Shown here: positions 49,691 to 59,451 of the stretch, in pieces | How the letters are laid out: the number at the start of each line of letters is the position of its first letter | Numbering within the stretch: position 1 is the first letter of the stretch | Source: Paenibacillus flagellatus | GTDB lineage: Bacteria; Bacillota; Bacilli; Paenibacillales; NBRC-103111 | Direction of reading: 5' to 3' | Length of the DNA stretch: 64,000 nt | Assembly: GCF_003217775.1 (NCBI RefSeq) | Contig: NZ_QJVJ01000001.1 | Coordinates: forward strand, 124,001 to 188,000 | Notes under the pieces: generated by a model | Database searches by the model: none | The model's input: the letters and a program-made list of their open reading frames with translations, nothing else | What the model was told of the DNA's origin: nothing | Position numbers and translations under genes: made by a program

Positions 49691-51135
49691 TCTTCATCGC
49701 CTTCCGAATCAGCGCTTCCGGGTGTGGCGTACGGGTCCGGATCGGCCTCTCGCTCCTTCTTCAGCCGTTCGAGCTCGGCTTGCACATCAGTAACGAACGG
49801 ATGGTTCGCGACAAGCGTTTCGTTCGAGATGATGCCGGAGCTGGACTTGATATTGTTGATCGTGTCCGTCTCGTTGATCGGGATGTCCCGGTTGAAAATA
49901 AAATCGACCTTCTCCGCACTGTAGTCGGTACCGGTCGCATTGGCGATATGGACATCGATGAACCAGCGCAGCTTTTCGAGGCTAACCTGGAACTCCGTTT
50001 CGATGGTGTTGGCGTCCATGTCGAGATCCGCATACAAGAACTTCAGCGCAATCCCGGACGGGCTGCTGCCGATCCGCTCGGACTGCGTATCGACACCCCG
50101 GCCGAACTCGTAAATGTCCTTTCGGTTTTGGGCTTGATGGGCCGTGTACGCTTCGGTGTTAATCTCGAGGCTGACCGTCGTGACGCCACCCTCCCCCTCC
50201 GTAAACACGACGCGGTATCGGTTGATATTTTCGCGGAACTCTTCCGCCGTCGTGCCGCCATAGTCCTTTACAACGTAAATGCTGTTCGGCAGATCCTCCA
50301 GATTGTTCGCGTTGTCTGACTTGCGGGCGTCGTAGTCGTCAACCAGCGTCTTAATCAAGTCGAGGAGTGACTGCTCTTCCTCGTTGTACTTGACCGGGAT
50401 AAAGGGGACGCGCTTCCAGTTGAATGGCTTTTCAGTCCCGTCATTTTCTACAAGCAGGAGATGCGACGACTCCTCGCCTGCGTCGACATCTGGGATCAGC
50501 CTGCCATCAAGGACATACCGCCGGATCCCGTTCTGGTCCCACCATTCGACCTTTGTCACGTCGCTACGGTTGACACCCTCATAAGCCTCGACCTTGTAGA
50601 CGCGAATGACGGCGTCCAGCTCCGTGTGCGCCTCATCGCGCCAAAACGGGATGATCTCCTGCGAACGCATTCGCTTAAAGGACAGTCGGCCCTCGTCGTC
50701 GTAGTAAACGTGTAGCCAAGCGATGCCCTTTTTGATCGCTTCCCGGCCGACGCTCTGCATGAGCTGCTGCATGGCTTGGCCGAAGTAGCCGGAAAGCAGT
50801 TCCAGGTATTGCTTATTGTCCGTCTGCACGCTCATCCGCTTGGCGAGCAAGTACCCGACTTTCTGATCGACCAGCTTTCGGTAAAACCCGTTCACGAGGC
50901 GGATGTCGGCGAGATTGGTCGCCCGGACTCGCCGCCCGGTCTTATCAATCACCGTTCGTTCGCGTTTGAGAATGGCCGTCTTGTTGCGATAATATTGGTC
51001 GCTTTCCGTCATCAGCCTGTACTCCTCGGACGATTGCCACCTGCTAATTTCGTTCTGGATGATTTGCTCCAACGTCATCGCGCTGGCCGCTCCGTCTTGG
51101 ATGATTTTCACAATTTCCCGCATGGCTGGACTCAT
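49687..51135 (-). CDS. portal protein (SPP1 gp6-like)
   Basis: A 482-residue protein: IIQDGAASAMTLEQIIQNEI, LVDQKVGYLLAKRMSVQTDN, and SPSGIALKFLYADLDMDANT, all typical of phage_prot_Gp6. The C-terminus is acidic. The dodecameric portal is the DNA entry and exit channel. Start ATG 51135 has AAAGGAGGG. It overlaps the MuF gene (ATGA). Confidence 0.94.
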   Translation of the reverse strand: MSPAMREIVKIIQDGAASAMTLEQIIQNEISRWQSSEEYRLMTESDQYYRNKTAILKRERTVIDKTGRRVRATNLADIRLVNGFYRKLVDQKVGYLLAKRMSVQTDNKQYLELLSGYFGQAMQQLMQSVGREAIKKGIAWLHVYYDDEGRLSFKRMRSQEIIPFWRDEAHTELDAVIRVYKVEAYEGVNRSDVTKVEWWDQNGIRRYVLDGRLIPDVDAGEESSHLLLVENDGTEKPFNWKRVPFIPVKYNEEEQSLLDLIKTLVDDYDARKSDNANNLEDLPNSIYVVKDYGGTTAEEFRENINRYRVVFTEGEGGVTTVSLEINTEAYTAHQAQNRKDIYEFGRGVDTQSERIGSSPSGIALKFLYADLDMDANTIETEFQVSLEKLRWFIDVHIANATGTDYSAEKVDFIFNRDIPINETDTINNIKSSSGIISNETLVANHPFVTDVQAELERLKKEREADPDPYATPGSADSEGDEE

Positions 51136-51149
51136 AGGGTCCCTCCTTT

Positions 51150-52430
51150 CTACCCGGCATTCGGAAAGTAAACGCCGCCTTTCCGCTTTACCACGCTGCG
51201 CACAAAATAACGATCCCCGTCCATCTGGTGATCGTTTTCCTTAACCGGCTTATCTTCGCCGCGCGCCGCTGCCTTCTCGTCCCAGACGTAGCTCGAAAAC
51301 TCCCGGAACGTCTCTTTGCAGCAGTCGTTGTATTTGATGAGCCCCTCAACAAGCGCCGATGCGACGTCTCGTATGCCGTCCACGACATCATTGTCGGCTT
51401 TCAGCACACGGAACGCGCCGCGCTTCTTGACGGCGGCAATGAACGACGCAGCCGATGGGTCGATGATGACGGCCATGACGGGCAACTTCCCGGTGAAGGC
51501 GATAAGGTCGTCGCAATACTCCTCGTCCGTTTTCTGGCGGTTCTTGGCCCGGCCGTCGTAATGGTACTCCTTGACCTTGTACCAAATGCCTGCGCTCTTG
51601 CCCCACAGACCAAACGTGGTCGGGTTTTGCGTCCCGTAGTCGCAGCTGACGTAATACTGCGTGTACGGCCTCTCGATGGTCGGCACGACGTGCTTGCCCA
51701 TGTCGAACATGTCGTATATGACGCCCTCGGCCAATACCCACAGGCCGAGGATGTAGCGCTTGTAGAAAACGCCCGAGTACATCCGACGGTAGCGCTCCCG
51801 AACCTTCTCCGACAACGACAGGTTGTCGTCCATCGTGAAGTGCAGGTGAAGCGCGTTTTTCTTCTCGAGCTGATCGAGCCATTCCACCTTGAACCAATGG
51901 TGCGGCCCGGCGGGGTTGCAGTTGAACCAGAACTTCGCCCCGTCGACCGAACAGCGTGCCGTCGCCTGGTTGACGAACGACTGCGGCATGAGCGCGACCT
52001 CGTCAAAGAACATGCCGGCGAGCGTGATCCCTTGGATCAGGTCTTGGGAGCGTTCGTCCTTGCCGCCGAACAGGAAGAAGTAGTTCGTCACCAGCCCACG
52101 GCGAATCGTCAGCATGTTCTCCGTCTGGCTGTCGTGGACGGCGTACCCGCGGGATTTGAGCATACGCTTCAGCGGCCCAATGACGTTCCGGCGAAGCGCG
52201 CCGATCGTCTTGCCCGCCATGCCGAATTGTTCGTTGACGAAGCTGTCCATCGCCCAGCAAATATAGCTGAACGACATGGCGACCGTTTTGCCGGCGCGGA
52301 CGGATCCGTCGGCGATCAGGGCGTCCATGTCTCGATACGGCGATTCAGGCATCCACCAGGTTAGGACCTTAATCTGCTTGACGGAAAATGGCGACCACTT
52401 GAACGGCGCCGGTTTACGTAGCGCCTTCAT
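51150..52430 (-). CDS. terminase large subunit
   Basis: About 426 residues from ATG 52430 behind GGAGGTG. The ATPase N-terminal half has [17 protein letters not shown] (Walker A-like) and [16 protein letters not shown] (Walker B). The nuclease half carries acidic residues in [34 protein letters not shown] and [10 protein letters not shown]. It is related to the PBSX-type terminase_3/6. With the small subunit it packages the phage genome. Confidence 0.94.
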   Translation of the reverse strand: MKALRKPAPFKWSPFSVKQIKVLTWWMPESPYRDMDALIADGSVRAGKTVAMSFSYICWAMDSFVNEQFGMAGKTIGALRRNVIGPLKRMLKSRGYAVHDSQTENMLTIRRGLVTNYFFLFGGKDERSQDLIQGITLAGMFFDEVALMPQSFVNQATARCSVDGAKFWFNCNPAGPHHWFKVEWLDQLEKKNALHLHFTMDDNLSLSEKVRERYRRMYSGVFYKRYILGLWVLAEGVIYDMFDMGKHVVPTIERPYTQYYVSCDYGTQNPTTFGLWGKSAGIWYKVKEYHYDGRAKNRQKTDEEYCDDLIAFTGKLPVMAVIIDPSAASFIAAVKKRGAFRVLKADNDVVDGIRDVASALVEGLIKYNDCCKETFREFSSYVWDEKAAARGEDKPVKENDHQMDGDRYFVRSVVKRKGGVYFPNAG

Positions 52431-53151
52431 CGGCCCACACCTCCGCAGCCTTGCCCTTAAGCGCCTCGAGGAAGCCGTCGTCCTCAGTCTCCCCGCCGTC
52501 GGCGCCCTTCGTCTTGGCGATCTCGACACGCAGCTTTTCGATTTGCAGCAGCCGTTCCTCGCGCAGCTCATCCGGAGGCGCTGCCCGAAGCATCTCCTCG
52601 TACTGGCGAATCATCGACGTGAGCGCGGTCATGGCCCGAGCCTGTGCGGTCAAGAAGGCGGCTTGCTTGTCCCATGCATGTTGGATCTCGTATTCGGTGC
52701 CGATGTCGAGATCCTTTTTGACGACCTTCGTTTGGTCGTCCCGATCCCGAACGAACATGATGCGCTGCGCCCGGATGATCGCCGTAAACTTGATCTGGAT
52801 TTGCTCCCACAGCAGATCGAGCGGGCTCATCTGACCCGCACTGTCGTAAATCTCCCGCGTCTCCGGATCGTCCGGCAGAAACTTGCGGAATAGGCCATGC
52901 TTGATCGCATTGCCGTTTCGCTTCGGGGCCGCCCCGCCTTTGTTCCCTAACGCGTTGCGGTTGCCCCGGGGCGCGCCCCCTTTATTTGTGTGCACACTTT
53001 TATCAACGGGTGCACCCTTTTCCCGGCTCCAGCCATGTCGCTGTTTCCAACTTTTAACCGTATTGAGCGTAACGCCGTATTTCTCGGCGATCTCTTTATA
53101 TTTTAATCCGGACAAATAGTCCTTCTCGGCCAACTTATGGGCTTCGGACAT
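52414..53151 (-). CDS. terminase small subunit (YqaS-like)
   Basis: A 245-residue protein. The N-terminal 40 residues form an HTH ([34 protein letters not shown]). A Gly/Asn-rich hinge ([20 protein letters not shown]) follows, typical for this family. The rest is helical. It recognises the pac site and forms a ring with the large subunit. Confidence 0.91.
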   Translation of the reverse strand: MSEAHKLAEKDYLSGLKYKEIAEKYGVTLNTVKSWKQRHGWSREKGAPVDKSVHTNKGGAPRGNRNALGNKGGAAPKRNGNAIKHGLFRKFLPDDPETREIYDSAGQMSPLDLLWEQIQIKFTAIIRAQRIMFVRDRDDQTKVVKKDLDIGTEYEIQHAWDKQAAFLTAQARAMTALTSMIRQYEEMLRAAPPDELREERLLQIEKLRVEIAKTKGADGGETEDDGFLEALKGKAAEVWADEGAT

Positions 53152-53193
53152 CTACATCACCACCACCCCCGGCGTTATGTTTGTTTTGCCGCC

Positions 53194-53379
53194 TTACCGC
53201 CCATCCTTTACGCACACAGGCCGCATGCAGTATTGCACGGAACCTTCGAAGCGGCCCCACACGCAACCATTGCATTTTAGCGGTTGCCGCTCTTTCAATC
53301 GCCGCGTTTCTTCTGCCTTTTCGAGACTGCACAATCGGCGTAGGAGCTCCCGTCCGGTCAATTCTTCCGTAACAGGCAT
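53194..53379 (-). CDS. small cysteine-rich phage protein
   Basis: A 61-residue protein (MPVTEELTGRELLRRLCSLE). CNGCVWGRFEG, then YCMRPVCVKDGR place four cysteines in C-x2-C...C-x4-C order, likely a zinc site. It lies upstream of terminase small, where such small HNH-like or zinc-finger proteins are common. The function is unknown. Confidence 0.62.
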   Translation of the reverse strand: MPVTEELTGRELLRRLCSLEKAEETRRLKERQPLKCNGCVWGRFEGSVQYCMRPVCVKDGR

Positions 53380-53394
53380 CGAAATCACATCCCT

Positions 53395-53424
53395 AGAAAA
53401 CAAAATGCCGCCAAAAATGGCGGC
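53395..53424 (-). terminator. terminator after the late-regulator operon
   Basis: Stem GCCGCC (53407-53412) and GGCGGC (53419-53424) with a loop of six, followed on the minus strand by ATTTTGTTTT. It separates early/regulatory from structural genes. Confidence 0.6.
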
Positions 53425-53524
53425 TATGTGAGGGGGAGAGATAACAGTATTCAAGTATTGCACAATATCATAGTATCACGTTTGTATTTTCGACAGAATG
53501 GCGGCTTTTTGGCGTGGTTTTGGT

Positions 53525-54058
53525 TCAGTCAAAACGGATGCCGTCGACTCCGAAGATCAAGACGGACAAGGTTTTGCAGGCTGCGTTCACGTCTTTGTAT
53601 ATCGTGCTCACATCGATATTGTGGCGTTCGGCCAGCTTCTCGATGGTCGTCAATTGCTCAGAAATGTAAAGCGAATGGACGATTTTATACCGCCGCGAAT
53701 CCTCCGGCTGCCTCGACATTTCACACATCGCCTGATATGAATCCAAAGCCCGTTGAATAAAACGAACCATCACCAGTGTGCGTTGCTCGCTCCGTTTAAT
53801 AGCCTCGACCGCGAATTCCTCATCATGCAGTTCATTCAACATCGAAGCCTCTTCGATCGCGGTAAGCTTGTTTTGCAATGTTTCGCTGTGAGCGACGAAA
53901 TCACGGTAATGCTTTAGCAGCAATTTCGTATTCCGGAGCCGTTTGTCCCGTTTGACCTTTTGCTGTTTTTGCTTTTCCTTCTCGATAAACTCCATCGCCG
54001 CGGTCACAGCTGCTCGCGCAACGGCGTCAAGTTGTTCTTTGCTCAGCGATTTGCTCAT
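53525..54058 (-). CDS. sigma-70-like / ArpU-type late transcription regulator
   Basis: A 177-residue protein from ATG 54058 (GAGGAGGG upstream). The C-terminus has HTH-like KLAERHNIDVSTIYKDVNAA; the N-terminus is basic and helical (KEKQKQQKVKRDKRLRNTKL). The pattern matches the phage late-gene regulators upstream of terminase in Firmicute phages. It probably activates transcription of the morphogenesis operon. It overlaps the gene before it (ATGA). Confidence 0.78.
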   Translation of the reverse strand: MSKSLSKEQLDAVARAAVTAAMEFIEKEKQKQQKVKRDKRLRNTKLLLKHYRDFVAHSETLQNKLTAIEEASMLNELHDEEFAVEAIKRSEQRTLVMVRFIQRALDSYQAMCEMSRQPEDSRRYKIVHSLYISEQLTTIEKLAERHNIDVSTIYKDVNAACKTLSVLIFGVDGIRFD

Positions 54059-54330
54059 TGGCCTTCGCCCTCCTCGTCTTTGAAAAATTCGCGTTCCGTT
54101 TCGTCCGTCGTGATCGCCCGCATCCCATCCCACAGCTCGCGGATCTCGTTTGCTTTCGCGATGACGGCCGCCTTCTGTTTGGGCTGCAGAACAATGTCCA
54201 TCGCTTCGCCGTAATGGCGCTGCGCGGCGGCGTATGCGCGGGTATGCAGGACGTTCATCTGCCGCCAAAACTCATCGGCGGACAGGCTTTTAAATTTCTG
54301 GAAATACCGGCGTTTTTGATCTCGATTCAT
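54055..54330 (-). CDS. small helical phage protein
   Basis: A 91-residue helical protein (MNRDQKRRYFQKFKSLSADE), later KAAVIAKANEIRELWDGMRA. ATG 54330 lies behind AAGGGAGGG. No recognised domain. It lies between helicase and late regulator. Confidence 0.63.
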   Translation of the reverse strand: MNRDQKRRYFQKFKSLSADEFWRQMNVLHTRAYAAAQRHYGEAMDIVLQPKQKAAVIAKANEIRELWDGMRAITTDETEREFFKDEEGEGQ

Positions 54331-54343
54331 GTCCGGCCCTCCC

Positions 54344-55720
54344 TTATTCGCTCTTAATTCGATCAATCCGGGCTTTGACGGCTTGCATAAGCTCCTCCTG
54401 CCCGGTCGCCTTTCGGTTCAGCGCCTCCACCGTCTCCTCGTCCATCGTGCCCTCCGCTACCAGGCGAAGGACGACGATCCGGCGCGTCTGCCCTTGCCGA
54501 TGGACCCGCGCATTCGCCTGCTGGTCCTCCTCCAGACTCCATATCTGGTCGTACCAGACAACCGTCTGGCAGCTGGACTCCTGCAGGTTCAGGCCGTGGC
54601 CGGCCGACTTCGGGTGCAGCAGCAACAGCGGGATCTCGTCGTTATTCCATGCCCGGATGTCTTCGTTGCCGTCTTTACCCTTCCGCAGCGTCCGGGCTTG
54701 TGGGAATCGCTCCTGGATGCGGGATAGGCTGTGTTTGAAGTCGTAGAACACCATGACCGGCTTCCCCTGCGCCGCCTCGACGATGTCCTCCAGCGCATCC
54801 AGCTTCGCGTCGTGGATCAGCTTGACGCCTCGCTCCTCGTCGTACACGGCGCCGGAGGCCATTTGCCGCAGTTTGTTACTCAAGACGGCCGCCGTATTGG
54901 CGACGACGTCCGCATCGGCATATGGCAACAGCAGATCGCGCTCCAGCTTCTTGTACAGCTCCCGGGACTTCTCCGACAGCTTGATCGGGACGATCCGGTC
55001 GATTCGCTCCGGAAGCTGCAACCAGTCGGAGGCTTTCATCGACACTACGATGTCTGCGATCGCCTCGTAGATTCGCTGCTCGGACTCCTTTTTCTGCTTC
55101 CAGTCATAGACGATCTGGCCGCTGCGGGCACCCGGCGTGAAATATCGATCGCGGAAGCCGGTAATCGTCTTGCCGAGGCGTTCGCCCTGATCCAACAAGT
55201 AGATTGGGGCCCAAAGGTCCATCAAACTGTTGGGTGCCGGCGTTCCGGTCAAACCGACCAAGCGGCGTATAAACGGCCGGACGCGCCGCAATGCCTTGAA
55301 CCTCTTGGATTGATGATTCTTAAAGCTGCTTACCTCGTCCACCACAACCGTATCAAACGGCCATTTGCTGCCATATTCGCTGACGAGCCATTCGACGTTC
55401 TCGCGGTTTATGACCCAGATATCCGCGTCAGCTCTCAAGGCCCGGCGCCGCTGCTCCGCGCCCCCAAGCACTTTGCTGATTCGCAGATGCCGCAGATGGT
55501 CCCATTTCTCGATTTCGCGGGCCCATGTGTCCTCGGCCACCCGAAGCGGCGCGATAACCAACACCTTGTCGGCCTCGAAGTAGTCGTTCAGCAGAAGATC
55601 AATCGCGGTCAGCGTCGATACCGTCTTGCCCAAACCCATCTCGAGAAGCAAGGCGATATAAGGCGTGCCCAGAATGCGGGCTGTTGCGTACTCCTGGTAT
55701 TGGTGGGGTACGAACCTCAC
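54344..55720 (-). CDS. SNF2-family helicase
   Basis: A 458-residue DEAD/SNF2-type ATPase. It has Walker A (LLEMGLGKTVSTL), the variant DEVS box (TVVVDEVSSFKNH), motif III (LTGTPAPNSLMDL), and RecA2 motifs (GHGLNLQESSC, QANARVHRQGQTRRI). Related enzymes are in many Firmicute phages next to VRR-NUC, suggesting a joint role in processing replication or recombination intermediates. Confidence 0.92.
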   Translation of the reverse strand: MRFVPHQYQEYATARILGTPYIALLLEMGLGKTVSTLTAIDLLLNDYFEADKVLVIAPLRVAEDTWAREIEKWDHLRHLRISKVLGGAEQRRRALRADADIWVINRENVEWLVSEYGSKWPFDTVVVDEVSSFKNHQSKRFKALRRVRPFIRRLVGLTGTPAPNSLMDLWAPIYLLDQGERLGKTITGFRDRYFTPGARSGQIVYDWKQKKESEQRIYEAIADIVVSMKASDWLQLPERIDRIVPIKLSEKSRELYKKLERDLLLPYADADVVANTAAVLSNKLRQMASGAVYDEERGVKLIHDAKLDALEDIVEAAQGKPVMVFYDFKHSLSRIQERFPQARTLRKGKDGNEDIRAWNNDEIPLLLLHPKSAGHGLNLQESSCQTVVWYDQIWSLEEDQQANARVHRQGQTRRIVVLRLVAEGTMDEETVEALNRKATGQEELMQAVKARIDRIKSE

Positions 55721-55998
55721 TCCGCGTTCACCTCCGCTACGAACCGGTCGATATCCTCATCCGAATCGATCTTGTAATGATGGTGCCCCAACTTGCGAAG
55801 CTTCTGCGCCCATTTCACTTGCAGCGGCTCCAACGGCTTCCCGGGTGCCTTCATCTCGACGTATATGGTCCGGCCGCCCGGGAGGATAACGAGCCGATCA
55901 GGGACGCCGCGGTTTCCCGGCGACACCCACTTCGGCGCCAGCCCGCCGATTCGCTCGACCTCCCGGACTAGACGTCTTTCCAGTTTGGACTCTCTCAT
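55717..55998 (-). CDS. VRR-NUC domain nuclease
   Basis: A 93-residue protein that is the whole VRR-NUC domain: KWVSPGNRGVPDRLVILPGG followed by YVEMKAPGKPLEPLQVKWA, giving the catalytic Asp of P-D-R and the E-x-K pair. It is a PD-(D/E)XK-type Holliday-junction-like nuclease. Overlaps by four bases with the SNF2 gene (ATGA) and with 55995-56246. Confidence 0.9.
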   Translation of the reverse strand: MRESKLERRLVREVERIGGLAPKWVSPGNRGVPDRLVILPGGRTIYVEMKAPGKPLEPLQVKWAQKLRKLGHHHYKIDSDEDIDRFVAEVNAE

Positions 55999-56246
55999 TC
56001 TGCCCTCCAGATGTTTAACGCTGTCTCACATTGCGATTTCACATGGTCGTCTTCCCATGGCGGATTTTGGTCGGTGTAGAAAAACTTTTGCAGCACTTGT
56101 ACGGTTGACTTTCCGGGGCCTCGTCGACGGATCGTCTCATACCGGCGATTGAACAGTTCCTCCGTACCGTCGTCGAAAACCCGTCTTCCATACGGCAGTT
56201 CCTCCATCATGATGGACTTCGAAAGTCTCTTACTTTTTCGACCCAT
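55995..56246 (-). CDS. small hypothetical phage protein
   Basis: An 83-residue basic protein (MGRKSKRLSKSIMMEELPYG). Unrecognised. It overlaps the VRR-NUC gene by four bases and is the first gene downstream of the repeat array 56382-56511. The start at 56246 has a rough ribosome site (GGGGGCTG). Confidence 0.6.
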   Translation of the reverse strand: MGRKSKRLSKSIMMEELPYGRRVFDDGTEELFNRRYETIRRRGPGKSTVQVLQKFFYTDQNPPWEDDHVKSQCETALNIWRAE

Positions 56247-56381
56247 GCCACAGCCCCCGGTTTTGGTCAGGTTATCACACACGCACACGTATTAAGATAA
56301 AATGCGTTTAGCATAGGGGAGCCTACAAATAGCCTTTTTCTATTTCCTATGCTCCGCTATATCTACTCCCAATAGAATATT

Positions 56382-56511
56382 TACTGATACATCTGATACA
56401 AGGAACCGACTCCCCTTGGTGCATAAAGGCTCATGGCGTATCAGATGCCCGCCTTTTATCTGATACATGATCTGATACATCTGTTCACTCGCTGTATCAG
56501 ATGTATCAGAT
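56382..56511. repeat. array of ATCTGATACA direct and inverted repeats (possible origin or operator)
   Basis: ATCTGATACA is perfect at 56391-56400, 56458-56467 and 56470-56479. Its complement TGTATCAGAT is perfect at 56493-56502 and 56502-56511. Near-copies are at 56382-56391 and 56437-56446. The 56458-56511 part can fold into a near-perfect 20-bp hairpin. It lies in a 293-base gap downstream of the primase-helicase gene and upstream of the VRR-NUC operon. Both a replication origin with iterons and a regulator-binding region are plausible. The rest of the gap is AT-rich without other clear signals. Confidence 0.75.
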
Positions 56512-56539
56512 AAGATCAGATGTGATTCTCACATATCTG

Positions 56540-58906
56540 TTACACTCTTTCGAACACGGTCTGCAGCCCGTAACCCGGTATGCGAGCCCGGCCTTTACGC
56601 TCCCTCCACCCCGGTATGCGGCGCAAAATGTCGCAAATCTCCCGTGCCTCCCAAGGGCGAATCGCTCCAGCTTTATTATGGAGGCACTCCACCCATATTT
56701 GAGAAGCGCAAACCCGTTTCCGTAGCTGCCCGACATCGGACGATTCTCCCCATTCATCCTCGATCGGAGTTTCCAACCATTCTTGAATGATGCCCGAACG
56801 AGGGTCGTCTTCCATATGAACGCCCTGTATCCGCTTGGCCTCCACGTCGACTTCCGGCGACAGGACAAGCTCCTCGCCGCTACGGTACGCCTGCAGCACC
56901 TCGGCCCAGACTTGGCCGATCTCGTATTCGGACAGATCGGTGAATACGCTCTTCGTCCGCCGTTCCGGTTCGATCGCCACCGGCCAGAATCGCCGGTTCC
57001 CCGTCGGGTCCTTCAAAAAGTTCCAGTTATTCGTCGTGCCGAAAAACACGCACTTCCGGGGGAAATCCGTAATCACGCGGTCATACGCGACACGGTATTT
57101 GTCGCTGCGCTTCGTGATGAATTGCTTGATCTCGTCGACCTCGGTCTTCGTCATGCCGGCCAACTCGCCGAATTCGAAGATCCACGCCGATTGCAAGTGC
57201 TCGCCCGCCTCTTTCGTGTCGAACGTCTTCAGCGAATCGCTGAACCAGCGCTGCGCCAACATTTGAATGATCGTGCTCTTGCCGGCGCCTTGCGGGCCCA
57301 CCAGAACCAGCATATAGTCGAACTTGCACCCGGGCTCATACAGCCGCTTGACGGCCGCGATCAGCATTTTCCGGGTCACTTCCCGGACGTACGCCGTGTC
57401 TACGGCCCCCAGGTAGTCGACGAAAAGCCGGTCGAGCCGATGCTCCCCGTCCCACTCCTGCGCTTCCAAATATTCAATAATCGGATGAAACCTGTTCTTA
57501 TGAGCGACCTCGGTAAAGGCGTTCTTGATGGTCGTCCCGGACTTGATCTCGTACGTCTTGCCGAACCAATGCTCGAGCCGGCGGTCGTCGGCCCCCAGCC
57601 ACGGCTCGTAGTCCTCATGCGGCCGCTCGCGATCCCGCCACGGCAGCGCCCGCCGAACCACCTCTGTATTGCCGAACGCGTCGTACGCCAGCGCACCCTT
57701 GAACGGCCCGTTGCTGAGAATGATCTCGCAGTTCTTCGCCGTCGCCAATGGGAACCCGGTTTTCTCGTTCGTCTTCAGTTGGTCGACCCAGCTGTCGTCC
57801 CCCTCCGGCTCCTCCTCGACGTCGTCCGGCGCTTCTTCGTCGAAGTCATCCGCCAGCTCGGCCAACCGCTCACGCTTCACCTTTCCATCTTGCGTCGCAA
57901 AAGCCAGCATGGCCGTGTAGCTCGGCAGCTTCGTAATGTTCGTCGTCTCGCTCGCCCGGTCGTCCAAGCTGCCGAACTTGTGCAGCCGGACCAGGTCGAA
58001 CGCGTTGACCTCCCGGCCGCTGACCGGGTCGCTCTCGTGGTGCGAATAGGCGAACGTGTCGTCGTCGTACACCACGAGGCCGCCGTAGCTGCTGGAGCCG
58101 ACGAACGTGTACCGCGTCAGGCTGTCGTCGACCGGCTCGTAAACGTCCGGCAGGAACGCCTCGATCGCCTCGCTGATCGTGTAGCAGCGGCAGAACGCCC
58201 CGACGACGCCCTGCTTCCCCCGCGGGTCCTCCATCTTCTTCGCCGTCTGCCGGTGCGCCTTGTCGTCCGCGTGCCGGGGCCACTGGAGCGGATCGCGCCA
58301 ATCCTCGTATTCCGCCAGTACGGCGGCCACGCTGACCGGCGCCCCCTCGTACACCTCCAGCACCGGCTCCGCGTCCTTGCTGCAGCTGGGCAAGTACATG
58401 AGGCGATGCACGTCGAACGTCGTCTTATCGAAGTAGTCGAGACCGATCTGCTCCGCCAGCTTCCGGCTGACGGCGGCGTATTCGTCCGGCGACATGGCAC
58501 GATCGACAGGCGCGATCAGGCGATATTTCGGCTTCTCCGGCCGGTGACTGTGCGTGGAATAGACGACGTAGGCCGAGCCGCCCAGCACGAGCTCACAGGC
58601 GAACAGGAAGCTATCGTCGGCATGGTCGACGTCGAGCGTGATAAGCGATCGGGTGTCGACACTCTCCTTCTTCCGGCGGCCGCCGCGGACGAGTCCACCG
58701 ACGAATGCGGGCCCGTCCTTGATCTTGCCGCGGGCGATATTGTGCATCTTGTCGTATTCGGCCATTGTCTCCGCCGTCCGCCGGACCTTCCGGAGCCGCT
58801 CGACGAATTCGTCCCATGAGAGGTATTCCGGCTTCCAGTTCGTGTCGCTGCGGTTCTTGCCGAAGCTGATGTCAAGTTCGATATCGTGCATGTCGCGCTG
58901 CCTCAC
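56540..58906 (-). CDS. VapE-type primase-helicase
   Basis: A 788-residue protein. The N-terminal half has an AEP primase-like core (SLITLDVDHADDSFLFACEL, then THSHRPEKPKYRLIAPVD). From about residue 440 on it is a VapE/SF3-like ATPase with Walker A at 537 (GPQGAGKST), then IFEFGELAGM, and FFGTTNNWNFLKDPTGNRRF. It likely primes and unwinds DNA at the phage origin. The GTG at 58906 overlaps the preceding stop as GTGA; an ATG at 58891 is an alternative. Confidence 0.92.
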   Translation of the reverse strand: MRQRDMHDIELDISFGKNRSDTNWKPEYLSWDEFVERLRKVRRTAETMAEYDKMHNIARGKIKDGPAFVGGLVRGGRRKKESVDTRSLITLDVDHADDSFLFACELVLGGSAYVVYSTHSHRPEKPKYRLIAPVDRAMSPDEYAAVSRKLAEQIGLDYFDKTTFDVHRLMYLPSCSKDAEPVLEVYEGAPVSVAAVLAEYEDWRDPLQWPRHADDKAHRQTAKKMEDPRGKQGVVGAFCRCYTISEAIEAFLPDVYEPVDDSLTRYTFVGSSSYGGLVVYDDDTFAYSHHESDPVSGREVNAFDLVRLHKFGSLDDRASETTNITKLPSYTAMLAFATQDGKVKRERLAELADDFDEEAPDDVEEEPEGDDSWVDQLKTNEKTGFPLATAKNCEIILSNGPFKGALAYDAFGNTEVVRRALPWRDRERPHEDYEPWLGADDRRLEHWFGKTYEIKSGTTIKNAFTEVAHKNRFHPIIEYLEAQEWDGEHRLDRLFVDYLGAVDTAYVREVTRKMLIAAVKRLYEPGCKFDYMLVLVGPQGAGKSTIIQMLAQRWFSDSLKTFDTKEAGEHLQSAWIFEFGELAGMTKTEVDEIKQFITKRSDKYRVAYDRVITDFPRKCVFFGTTNNWNFLKDPTGNRRFWPVAIEPERRTKSVFTDLSEYEIGQVWAEVLQAYRSGEELVLSPEVDVEAKRIQGVHMEDDPRSGIIQEWLETPIEDEWGESSDVGQLRKRVCASQIWVECLHNKAGAIRPWEAREICDILRRIPGWRERKGRARIPGYGLQTVFERV

Positions 58907-59040
58907 TTCCCGTCTTTTACTTCCTTCCGAGCCGGGGAACCGCCGCCATGCCCGGACTTTGCCGCCGCCTTACCGGTCTTCCGCTTGGCGGCTGCCAGCT
59001 GCCGGATTCGGTCCCGATCCCGTTTGGATTGAATTTGCAT
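58903..59040 (-). CDS. very small basic protein
   Basis: A 45-residue Lys/Arg-rich protein (MQIQSKRDRDRIRQLAAAKR). GGTGAG is upstream; its stop overlaps the primase GTG start by 3-4 bases. It may be a nucleic-acid-binding peptide; no family recognised. Confidence 0.5.
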   Translation of the reverse strand: MQIQSKRDRDRIRQLAAAKRKTGKAAAKSGHGGGSPARKEVKDGK

Positions 59041-59046
59041 TGCCGC

Positions 59047-59451
59047 TCACCCCCGAACCACTTCCAGATTGCCATTCCGGTCCTGCTTGAACGACTTCGG
59101 CCGTTTGATCCCGAGTTGCCGGAATACCAGGACACCCCGTTCGGTGCCTTCATAAACGAATTTGATCGACTGCTCGCTGGAGTCGATGCCACAGCGGTCC
59201 AAGAAATCTTCGGCGTACGTGTATCCGCGCTTATCGAATCGGTATGGGGTATGTTCGGAACCGGCCGGACTTCTGCCGATTCCGATTCGGCGATCTTGCT
59301 CGTCGAAGTAGAGGTACAGGTCATCTTTGCCGACCAACTCGAACTCCTTCTGCAGCTCCGCACTCAGACAAAGCCTGCCATGCTTATCCGCTGTCACCGC
59401 CAGCCCTTTCGATCGCTTGTCAGTCTTGCTTATTGGTAATAGCGCCCCCAT
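59047..59451 (-). CDS. hypothetical phage protein with possible AbrB-like fold
   Basis: A 134-residue protein: MGALLPISKTDKRSKGLAVT, CLSAELQKEFELVGKDDLYL, YLYFDEQDRRIGIGRSP. The early strand/loop pattern recalls SpoVT/AbrB-like swapped hairpins, but the match is weak. Between methyltransferase and primase genes; function unknown. Confidence 0.6.
   Translation of the reverse strand: MGALLPISKTDKRSKGLAVTADKHGRLCLSAELQKEFELVGKDDLYLYFDEQDRRIGIGRSPAGSEHTPYRFDKRGYTYAEDFLDRCGIDSSEQSIKFVYEGTERGVLVFRQLGIKRPKSFKQDRNGNLEVVRG

Noticed and set aside
56783-58819. 678-codon plus-strand frame opposite the primase-helicase
   Set aside because: Low-complexity Arg/Leu/Val-rich translation antisense to a clear VapE protein; no ribosome site.
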